Origin: Nemophila menziesii
Lineage: Eukaryota > Streptophyta > Magnoliopsida > Boraginales > Hydrophyllaceae
Direction of reading: 5' to 3'
DNA length: 64,000 nucleotides
Assembly (NCBI GenBank): GCA_029959085.1
Contig: JARWIR010000016.1
Coordinates: 22,143,499 to 22,207,498, forward strand
Shown: positions 31,741-42,000 of the stretch, piece by piece
Numbering within the stretch: the first letter of the stretch is position 1
How the letters are laid out: each line of letters opens with the position of its first letter
The notes under the pieces: model-generated
What the model was told of the DNA's origin: nothing
Database searches by the model: none
What the model saw: only the letters and a program-made list of their open reading frames with translations
Position numbers and translations under genes: made by a program

Positions 31741-34700
31741 TGATGTCTTTCCATTTGTGATAATTTAATATTAGTTGGAGACATCATTTTTAGTGTTTTA
31801 GAAGTCTAAATACTCGATTTTCACATGATATATTGTACTTTCCTATTTCTTGTTTTGATTTAATGATTTATTATTTTTAGAGCATATTGGGTTTAATTAT
31901 ATATTTAGTGTGAATCTTTAAAGATATATATGGAGATTACTTAGATGCCAAGTCAATTCTAAGAGATAAAGGAAAGAAGATATACATGGAAATTGGAGAA
32001 AAGAAAGGAAAAGTTAAGATATAGAAAGATAAAGTTGCCAAATAAATCTGAATTCCAGCACCTACGACCATAGAAGTGGTCATAACTAAAGATTGGCTAA
32101 GAATTTGGATTAATGGTCTGAAGCAAAGTTAAATAGATTTCCGAGACGATCATTTTCGACTATTGGAACGCGTCAAACGGATACGTATTGAAGGATTTAC
32201 GGCCAAAACAAAATAGCGGCAGATTATTACCTTTTCTATATTTTAGGGTTACGAATTTGAGTTGGGCATGGAGTCCAAGTTACATGTCTTCTACTCCAAG
32301 ACAACGAATTAGGTCTTCTAAACACCTATAAATACACCCTTAAACCTTTGTAAATTCATCCTTGCCTCCCATTAAATAGTCCTTAGGTTTTATATCATTA
32401 GAGTTATTCAAGAGAGCAAGATGAATTCTTTGTATCAATCTTTTAGTTTATTTCTTTCAGGTATTGATGTCTCCTCATTTGTGATAATAAAATCTACTCA
32501 CGAGACATCATTTTAGGCTTATTTATTATTTTATAGGTTGATTTCTAGCTTAGTTTAGTGCACTTTCCTATTTTGGGTCTTGATTTAGTAGCATAATATT
32601 TTTAGAGCATATTGGGTTTAATTGTTTATTTAGTGTGAAGCTTTAAAGATAATTATGGAGATTAATTAGAGTCCAAGTCAAAGACTACAACTTATGGAAA
32701 GAGATTTGCATGGAAATTGGAGATAAGGAAACAAAAGCTAAAAAGATAGAAAAGGAAAAGCTGCCTAAATCTGGGATTCTGCATACACGTCTAAGGATGT
32801 GCGTTTTTACCTAAGAAATAGGCTGATTTTGGTAATTTCCTTCTACAGGGTCAAGATAATTCTGTTTCGATTCTTTTGGTATCTTATGGAGCTCAATCCG
32901 ACCAATAACGAAGAAGATACGCTCAAAACGGTCCAGCAGTATTTATCTTTATTTCCTTACGAATTTGAGTTGGGCTAGGAGTCTATTACTTAACTTATCT
33001 CTAATGAAATGAATTAGGTCAACCTATACACTATAAATACATCCTCTCAACACTCTTAAATCATCCTTGGTGAAACCTTAAACCAAGAAGAAGCTTACAA
33101 CACAAGAGAGAAGTCTAGAAGGAGCTGTTCATCACTATGTCTTCTTCTACCTTTAGATTTGTAATTTCTTTCTTTTCTTTCATGAACTAAATTTCTTTAG
33201 CTTGAGTTTTAGCATATATGTATGAACCCTAGTTTTGATTGACATCTATCTAATTTGGGAAGTTAATGTTTTAAATAGAATTATAGTTTTTATTCTCTGT
33301 TTATGTGTTTGGATTTATATTCTGTGTTCTTGTAGACTGCATCCATTAGAATTACCATCTAGTAATTAGGTCACCATTGACAACGGTGTTTAATTGCATG
33401 TTTAGCACATAACGTCTAGTATTAGGTCTGATCTGACAACCCAACCTAGCTAGATGATCACTATGGTTTAGTTCTTGTGACTATTTACCAATTACAGGAA
33501 AAGTTTGCTTAGGAAGCCTTATTGACACAGGTAAATCCTATTTTAAACTACCGATAGCGAATTGGGACCGATTAGGGAAATACTACATAATTCACCCTTA
33601 CATGTTTAGAACGGCAAAACTAGCGGGGATTACATGCTAATAATTAAGCTATATTCTCATATCACTTCTCTTTGTATTTATTTTCTGTCTTTTAATTCTT
33701 AGTTTTAATTTAGATAATTAGAAAATCAAATCCATCTTTATTTGTCTTTACTTTTATTTGCGTTTAGTTGTTCTAGCTTTAATTATTTACACTTGATATT
33801 TGCATAAGATTCTTCTAACATTCGTAGTCTCTGCGGAACGAATCTCAATCTAAAACTTGCATACGATCTGTATACTTGCAGAACCGTGTAGTTCTAGGGT
33901 GTTTTTACACTTTATTTATATCTTATTTTATCACACCCTAGGCCCCACCAGGTATGAACTAATTTTCCCATAGCTTGGGTTTTGCATCATGTATAATATA
34001 TGAATTCTATTTTCTTTCTATCTAAGTTTCTTTGGGAATTATATGTCTTCATTTGATATTAGCTACTTACCCATATATTTTTTTATGTGTTTTGAATTAT
34101 TGCATGTTCTAAACCTGATCACTTTAGGCTTTCTTAATAGTAGTTAGATGGTCTCCCAAAAGGGGTGTCTAATTATTGAAACACCACATAACGTCTAGTG
34201 TCCGGTATTGGTCTTGACAACATCGATCCTAACTAGATAGTCATTAGGGTTTGTTTTAATCACCTTATCACCAATTGAAGGAATTGTTTGCTTAGGGCCT
34301 TGGTAGCGCTTGAAAACCCTATTTTAAACTGCCTCGTGGTTGTGCCATAGCCCCCTTAGTCGCTCTCAAGTTCTAAGGAATGCGAATTTAGAATCCTCAC
34401 TAAGTATTTAAGAGCTCTTGTCTCCCTTATTAACTGAATTTGATAGAAAGAATTAGTGCATACTAGCAAAACCTATGCTATATCTCTCATCTCATATATA
34501 TTCTCATATTTATTTTATTTTATTGTATTATATTTTACTTAGTTTAATTAATCATCTCTTAATCAATCGTATTTACTTTCTGTCATTTAATTAATTATTA
34601 CTACTCTGAATTATTTGCTCATTCGTATAACACACTAAGGCACTGAGAACAAATTCTGCTTATAATTAAAACTTGCACACGTACTGTAATAGTTGCAGTA

Positions 34701-34778
34701 CCGTGCCTGTCTAGGGTGATTAGTGCATTTTTTTCCGGTTTATTTTATCTTATTTTTCTCACACCCTAGACGACACCA
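31741..34778 (+). mobile_element. Outer solo LTR, unit A (with nested LTR inside)
   Basis: Starts TGATGTC at 31741, ends GACACCA at 34778, and is flanked by the 5-bp duplication agaac (31736-31740 and 34779-34783). Removing the nested insertion leaves about 1.55 kb. The first 46 bases form the TGATGTC/GAGACATCA hairpin and a TATA box (cctataaatacacc) lies near 32327. The paralogous X2 segment shows the unoccupied site (gagaactcg at 38120). No internal coding region is present, so it is a solo LTR. Confidence 0.88.
32465..33950 (+). mobile_element. Inner (nested) solo LTR, unit A
   Basis: Starts TGATGTCTCC at 32465, ends CCCCACCA at 33950 (1,486 bp), flanked by ggtat at 32460-32464 and 33951-33955. 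The outer LTR resumes right after the second ggtat. A TATA box (cactataaatacatcc) lies near 33040, followed by a transcript-start-like region. The U5 part has ctctgcggaacgaatctc, the usual plant LTR 3' phrase. Confidence 0.9.
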
Positions 34779-34783
34779 AGAAC

Positions 34784-36559
34784 TCATAAATAATCCCCTC
34801 TAGTATTGATTTTACGTTTTATTGTTTAAGGGATAATTTTTTAATGATGCAATAGCTTGGATTCTAACTTCTTCCTAGCTTCCTCCAAGGTAGCTTAGGA
34901 AATTACTTCAACATTACTAGGGGACTCGGGTGAGGAGAACCTATGCAATGATCGGTGCTAAAAGTCTAAAACTATTGACTATTTGGCTTGTTAAGCCTGT
35001 CAGTATCACTAACGCACATCTAACGATTTTGTATCGTTTTCAGTAACTGAACTCCCCGTCAGGATGACAATCCTAATTACTAAGGAAAGTCCTATACTTG
35101 ACCAGATCAAGGGCTGAATTATACGTCAAATACATAAGAAGTCAATTAATTTATAAATTCAATTCCAATTGTAATCTCCCAAATTCAATAGAAGTTGTAA
35201 ATAAAATTAGTGTTCATACATTTTTGTTGTTCTCAAGATATGAGTAAACTAGCGCAAAACAAAATAATAAAAACTAGCAATTAATAATATAATTTTCATA
35301 TTTAGAAGATAAAACAAAATTAAATTACATTGTTAATTGCTGCTGAATGATGAAGGATATATTTGGAAGGACATATAAGACTTCCAATCTTCTTCTCTAC
35401 TCCAAGCGTTCCTAACTGATTATTAATGAATTTTGACCCTTTTCTCATGTTAAAAACTAATATACAAAGGTCCCATCATGTTTTTGGTGTTGTGGACGCC
35501 TTTTAGATAACCGAATCCATAAAAAACGTTTTAGTAAATCAGTGGACTGTTTCGAATCATGGCATTGTCAAAATCAATAACCCTCTCAATTCAAATCCAA
35601 ATCATAAAATGTCAGTTCCAAAGCGCCCCTGACCGCAAGTACTATTTAGAAACCAAAGAGTTCCTCAAAAATCTTCACCAATTGCCTGTGGAAATTTTGT
35701 TTTTTTGACTTCTTATCGTCGTCTCTAGGTATCGTAGAATCCAAGTACCTAAGTTATGAACACTTAACACACAAATTATGCACAAAATTTCTAAAAGTAA
35801 CATAAATTCCGAAACTAAACAATAAATCATAAAACATCAATTAATAGGGAATAACCCCCAACTAAGTTTTGAGTGGTTTATCAAAGAATCGTCTTAATCA
35901 TCCTAACTACGAGGTCTCATTACTTTTTCACTTTTAGTTCATAGACTAAACGGGGTTTCAACTAGCTCAAACCTTACGTTTTACACACTGTTCAAGGCTC
36001 TATAAGACCAAACTTGCTTCTATTCATTGCTAATTAATCCTTTCTATCCTTTAGTTAATATTTTCATGCAAGATACATTAAGAGCATTATGAAACTGTTA
36101 CAAAACACAATACTTATTATCATTGACTCGCAAAAACAATGCTTAATAAGTACATCCACTAAATTACATGTCAAATCCCTATATTATACACTACACTTTA
36201 TTTTGAATTTTATCCTTTTCCGAAAGGCATGTAAATAAGAGACAGGGATGAGGACCAAAAATTCCCATCCCAAACTCAAAAGTGAGTCATGTCCCCACTA
36301 CTCGAAAGAGTAATAAAATTTAAACTAATATAAAATAACAAATAAGCAATTAAATAGAGAGGTCAAGAAACATTATTCGGCAGACGAATGGTCTATCTGA
36401 ATTGCAATCAACATGTCACTTTGATCCTTTCCCAAGCATGAAGAGGATATGGTCTAACTTTGTTTCCATCCTTTTTTGAAAATCAATTATCTTGAAATGT
36501 TTCACCTCTAAGTCACCCAACTTTATATGCAACATCCTCCCCAAATAGGTATCTCGAAC
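34784..36559. other. Unassigned unit segment after the solo LTR (unit A)
   Basis: Conserved in units B (49271-51046) and C (58812-60587). The first 650 bases match X2 (to about 35436), the rest does not. On the minus strand a polypurine-like ttagttgggggttatt (about 35860) precedes tgatgttttatg, as in the 3' end of some Ty3-gypsy elements, which could make this a minus-strand gypsy LTR. This reading is uncertain. No ORF is convincing. Confidence 0.4.
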
Positions 36560-36775
36560 TCATCTCTCTCTAGGTTTTGATACCTCTTGAGGAGTCGAGG
36601 ATGAACCTCGATTGTTGGCTAATGGTTCTTGTGGTATCGTCTTCTTCGGATCCCCCATTAATATTCTTTTTCTACTGCTTACTTTGTGTTGTGTAGGTAC
36701 CTTGGGAGTTGGTTGCATCCTATTCAGTTCACCGGTGATGATTGCTCGTTCTTTTGTTGCCAAGGTAAATATCAC
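36560..36775 (-). CDS. Conserved minus-strand ORF in the array, unit A (possible retroelement fragment)
   Basis: A 71-codon frame starting MIFTLATKERAIITGELNRM and ending EVSKPRER. It occurs in all three units with only one to three residue changes (TIPQ, TTTQ, MTPQ). After the stop the minus strand continues with VRDTYLGRMLHIKLGDLEV in the next codons, so the frame is probably part of a longer broken protein. I do not recognise the family. The Ser/Pro/Gln-rich middle followed by an amphipathic stretch would fit a gag or late-ORF hinge of a gypsy element on the minus strand. Conservation is explained by recent duplication, not necessarily selection. Confidence 0.35.
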   Translation of the reverse strand: MIFTLATKERAIITGELNRMQPTPKVPTQHKVSSRKRILMGDPKKTIPQEPLANNRGSSSTPQEVSKPRER

Positions 36776-37041
36776 TTCTTCCCCATGTCTTGTTTCTTAC
36801 TCTTGAAAGTCAAAACATCTGTTCACTTCGTTATCTCAACCAATTCAATGCTCAAAGATGCACCAAGTACGATTTTTTCTCTGAATTTGGTTTAATCGTG
36901 TTTCATCGAGTTGTTGTGTGTTGGAGGATATTGAGTGGTGTTTGGATGGTTGTGTATGGATGTATAGAAAGGAATTATGATTTCTTGTAGTGGAAGGAAT
37001 TATGATTTTTTTTTGTGGAAGAAATTATCAATACTTGATGA

Positions 37042-38767
37042 GAGAATTAAGGAGGTTGTCGGTAATTACGGGTGGATATGTTTTCAATGTATCCCAAGGT
37101 AGCACAACGGGTGGGCAGATAGACTTGCAAAATCCGCTAGACAGAGAGCCATCATTTACAACATGGCCGGTACTTGTGATCTGACTGAGCTCTTCAGCAA
37201 AATAGGGATCGGCTAACAAGGTGCCTCGACCTTTCACTATCAAGCAAACACGACCAAAGAAACTAAATAATAAAAATGCAATTTAATCAAGGACCAATAC
37301 AAGTTTTTATATACATTGGAGATTTTTCTTATGCACGTGTTCTTATTTTATAAAAATTAAAATATTTATAAAATTATCATTTGGTTATGGTTAAAAACCA
37401 TAAAAAAATGTTTAAAAAAACGACACCAAATGATGCGGTTATGGTTTGTAAATGTGTAACCGATGGTTAAAACCGTTAGTTTATGGTTTTTAATAAAAAA
37501 TGGTTATGGGTTAAGATATTTGCATAAAAACGAATCGTTGTCATCCCTAATCAAGATAGTTAAATACTAGTAATAATACAATATACGTGATTTTTAAAGA
37601 GAAAAAGTGATTTCGTTAAAGAAGTATTATAGAATCTCGGTTACGTATATATGCTAAATTCACCCTTATAATTAGAATAGTGATTAAGAAGGACAAGCGC
37701 ATACTAGCAGACCAAGCTATATCTCTCATCTCCATTTTTAGTATTTTATTCGCATTAGTTTAATTATTTTCTTTTATATATCTTATTTGAAAACGTAACA
37801 AATATCTCTTTTAATTTATATTTATATTTATATTTTAACATTTAATCTCTACTACGCTTCCTCATCTAAACACGAGCCTGAACTAACAGATTAAATCCCT
37901 GAGAACGAATTTTATTTGTAAACTATAACATACATACGATATATGCACTTGTGGTGGGTTTCTCGTGGTAGTATAAGGTGTTGGTTCTTTAATTATCATT
38001 TATATATCACATATTTTCCCCCACCAAAAATGCATTAAAGATAAATTAAAATAAGATTAATAATTAACTAAATACTAGAATATAGACTAACTAAAGTGAT
38101 TAGGTGAGAATATAGCTCGAGAACTCGTAAGTAATTCTCAAGTATTGATATTACGTTTTATTGTTTAAGGGAGAATTGTTTAATTATGCAATAGCTGGGA
38201 TTCTAACTTTTTTCTAGCTTCCGCCAAGGTAGCTTAGGAAACCACTTCATCTCTACTAGGGGACTCGGGTGAGGAGACCCTATGCGATGATCGGTGTTAA
38301 AAGTCTAAAACTATTGACTATCTAGCTTGTTAAGCCCGTCCGTATCACTAACACACACCAAACGATTTTGTATTGTTTTTAGTAGCTGAACCCCCCGTCA
38401 GGATGACAATCCTAATTACTAAGGGAAGTCCTGTACTTGACCAGATCAAGGGCTGAATCATACGTCAAATACATAAGAAATCTATTAATTTATAAATTCA
38501 ATTACAGTTGTAATCTACCAAATTCAATAGAAGTTAAACTAGGTTTCATATATTTTCAATGTTCTCAAAATATGAGTAAACTAGTGCAAAAAAAAAAACT
38601 AGCAATTAATAATATGATATTCATATTTAGAAGATAAAACAGAATTAAGTTACATTGTTAATTGCTATTGAATGATGAAGGATAGAGTTGGAAGGACATA
38701 TAAGACTTCCAATCTTCTTCTCCTTTCTTCTACTCTACTCCAAGCGTTCCTAGCTGATTACTAATGA
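37042..38767 (+). repeat. X2 segment, unit A: diverged copy of X1 with an empty LTR site
   Basis: Starts inside the LINE RNase H region (gagaattaaggaggttg), runs through the LINE tail, the ggttatgg stretch, the LTR 3' fragment (37690-38030) and onward to about 38767, parallel to X1 (30659-31740 joined to 34779-35436). It lacks the solo LTRs: agaac occurs once (38120-38124). Differences from X1 are clearly more frequent than between array units. Unit B equivalent: 51529-53250. Confidence 0.85.
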
Positions 38768-38785
38768 ATAAGGAAAATGAAAAAA

Positions 38786-40397
38786 ACAAATTGTAAAAAA
38801 AACACATTTTATCTTGCCACTTTCTAGTATTCAAAAGAAAAAAGGGTAAATAACATATTTGGTTCTAATCTTTGAATATTTTGACAACACAATCCTTTAT
38901 CTGGTAGTCTATTATTTTTTAATTTTGTGACAGTGTTAAGTCTTTTTTAATATTTCATTACAATACTAATGTTAATAACACATGTCACTGTATTGTTGGT
39001 GTTGATAAATGACTAAACTACCCTGTGTTTAAAAAAAATGACCAAAATTATAACAAAATCAAAAAATATAGGGCTCAAATGCTATTTTTGCAAAGTTAGG
39101 GACCACTTTCAAGAGAAAATACAATGAAAACACAATTTTAAGTTTGATCAATACTAACAATTCAGTCATTATATGTTTTTATTTAGAAAATGTAATGACT
39201 ATAAAATATTCCTAAATATATTGTAAATTTTATACTGATTATTTTGGTAATAATTTCCCTACACAAACAAATTCTTTTAAAGTTTTTGTAAATACAAATA
39301 TAGTGAATTTGGATCTATCTCAAGCATTACTTATATTTTCCATCAAAATGATTTTAACAATTAATAAATCTAATTTAAAAATAATTTTAGCCATTACTTT
39401 TCTTTAGCGCTATTAGAAATTTCTGAAGTAATCAAAGAAAGCATATATCCATTAAAAATAAGAAGCAATGATTTTAGATCTACTAAATAAATAAGATATT
39501 GACAAGACAGTGTAAATAAATAAATAAAAGTAAACCTATTCAGAATTGGTTCTTCATTGAAATCTAATGATCAATGATTCAAGTGCGTTTTTACTTTTAA
39601 GATCGATGATCATTACATTTCAATGAAGAATCAATTCTGAACAGGTTTACTTTTATTTATTTATTTACACTGTCTTGTCAATATCTTATTTATTTAGTAG
39701 ATCTAAAATCGTTGCTTCTTCTTTTTAATGGATATATGCTTTCTTTAATTAGTTCAGAAATTTCTAATTGCGCTGAAGAAAAGTAATGGCTGAAATTATT
39801 TTCAAATTTGATTTATTAATTGTTAAAATCATTTTAATGGAAAATATAAGTAATGCTTGAGATAGATCCAAATTCACTATATTTGTATTTACAAAAATTT
39901 AAAAAGAATTTATTTGTGTAGGGAAATTTTTACCAAAATAATCATTATAAAATTTACAATATATTTAGGAATATTTTATAGTCATTACATTTTTCAGAAT
40001 AAAAACATATAATGACTTAATTGTTAGTATTGATCAAACCTAACATTGTATTTTCATTGTATTTTCTCTTGAAAGTGGTCCCTAACTTTGCACAAATAAC
40101 ATTTGAGCCCTATATTTTTCGATTTTGTTATAATTTTGGTCATTTTTTTTAAACATGGGGTAGTGTAGTCATTTATCAACACCAACAATACAGTGACATG
40201 TGTTATTAACATTAGTATTGTAATGGAAATATTATAAAATACTTAACACTGTCACGAAATTAAAAAATAATAAACTACCAGATAAAGGATTGTGTTGTCA
40301 AAATATTCAAAGATAAGAACCAAATATGTTATTTACCCTTTTTTCTTTTGAATACTAGAAAGTGGCAAGATAAAATCTGTTTGTTTTACAATTTGTT
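38786..40397. repeat. Long inverted repeat (foldback), unit A: arms about 790 bp, loop 33 bp
   Basis: The left arm (about 38786-39573) is the near-perfect reverse complement of the right arm (about 39607-40397). Matched points: acaaattgtaaaa (38786) with ttttacaatttgt (40385); ttgccactttctagtattca with tgaatactagaaagtggcaa; aataagatattgacaagaca with tgtcttgtcaatatcttatt; gaaatctaatgatca with tgatcattacatttc at the loop. A similar ggaaaatgaaaaaa phrase stands on both sides (38772 and 40443) and may be the target duplication; about 45 bases beyond the right arm have no partner at the left. It has no coding capacity and a transcript would fold into a very long double-stranded RNA. Best guess: Mutator-like or foldback transposon. 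Confidence 0.9.
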
Positions 40398-40456
40398 TCT
40401 TTTAGTTTAAAGACCAAAAAGGGAAATTTCTCTTTGTGATATGGAAAATGAAAAAA

Positions 40457-42000
40457 GTATGATAAAAAATAACTAATACATGTAAACATGTCAGAATCGA
40501 TACATGCATATAAATTACTTTATACGGAAAATAAAATTAGGATATCAAACGAGGCGTATTATACATAATTTATTGGTGGATGTCCTAAAGACCATAAGTG
40601 ACAACTCGTTGTTCACGACATTGTAATGTAAATGGTAACACATCACCCTACAAATATGAAACTCTTTCATAGTAATAGACTAACTACTTTAGAAATACAA
40701 GAATCTTATTCTATCTGTAACTCTACCTTTTTACTTTAATTCTTATATTTCACAACAAGATCCTTTTCAATTATATTATAATTTGTTTAATAAAAAATAT
40801 TCAAACAAAAAATGTTATCTAGATAAATAGTCTAATGTTTTGATGTAATGAAAGAGCTCATAAATATTTATTAGGGACAAAAAAAAACAAGTTATCTCAT
40901 CCAATATTGTAATATAGTAAGATAACTCGTTATTAAAAGAAAATTCGCACACATGGACAAATTTACAACACATATACAAAGTTAAGAAGAAAAATTTAAT
41001 TGTTAAAATAGTAACAATCTAAATAAAAAATAATACACACAAGAATAGAGTGATATTAAACACTATATAAATTTCAAATATTGGTGTTTACCGATAACAA
41101 AATATACCTATTTAAGAATTTGGGTCCTCTTTGGTTGGTACACAAAGTTACCGCCATGATGATTTTGAGCCTGGATCGATCCTCGTCAACGAGAAAAAAT
41201 TTACACCTACTCAACATTATAAAGAAAAGAAATATTTTAAAATTATTATTTAGAGAGATCTGCTGAGATATGGACAAAAAATCAAGAATCGTAGATTTAG
41301 ATTGGCAAAAGACGTGACGATAGAAATCGATTGAGGTTGTGATTCAAATATTAGGGTGTGGATATGACTTTTACAAGGGAGAGTTGGAGATGAAAATATA
41401 GAAAGATAGATAGAAGACAGAGACAAAATGTTGCGTGTTGTTTTCTTTTGTGATTTATGCGGCCATTGAGGAAAACCTGGAGGCGTTGTTATAAGAATAT
41501 ATATAGACTGATACAACCAATAGTGAGAATTAGGTTTTTGTAAATTTATATTTACATATAATAATAATAACAATTTATAGTTTGGTTAAGTACAGCAGAT
41601 TTAACGTGGTCTTTGAAAAAGTCATCACATACCCGTTTTATCTAAAATTATATTAGGCACATGTGTTAACATGGTCTATACACCAGACTCCCTTTTATCT
41701 ATTTTAATTGTTTCAAGTAAAACTCATACTATATATAGTTTCTATATTTTCTATTTAATTAATTGACTTGATTACATGATCTTATTCTATATATATTATT
41801 TGTAATTTTCTTCTATGTTTTCTTTTCTATTGACTTTATCCACTCCGTATTGACTTTTTTTTTGATTGAAATTTTTAAATCACTCATCACATTTTATCAC
41901 CATCGGTTTTGTTGTCATCCCAACCAACTTCTCATCTTATTCTTAGTCGTCAAATATTCCTCTTTAACTGATCTTCTTCGTATTTTTAATGTTCCATGGA
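40457..42000. other. Unit A spacer between the foldback and the unit B LINE
   Basis: AT-rich DNA with the candidate first-exon fragment at 41100-41510 on the minus strand. The rest has no recognised feature. Unit B equivalent: 54940-56465. Confidence 0.5.
41100..41510 (-). pseudogene. Candidate host-gene first exon carried in the unit (unit A)
   Basis: Minus strand: a TATA-like ctatatatattc (about 41497), then a pyrimidine-rich leader (tctctgtcttctatctatc, about 41420-41395), then an ATG at 41157 reading MAVTLCTNQRGPKFLN before a splice-donor-like aatag then gtatat (about 41109). The unit B copy (55560-55970) keeps the frame with one change (MAVNL). The arrangement looks like the promoter, leader and first exon of a plant gene. 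No downstream exon or known domain was found, so it may equally be chance. Confidence 0.3.

Noticed and set aside
41250..41573. 107-codon minus-strand frame as a protein
   Set aside because: It covers the TATA-like box and the CT-rich leader; unit B has a different start and there is no domain. It reads better as leader sequence.
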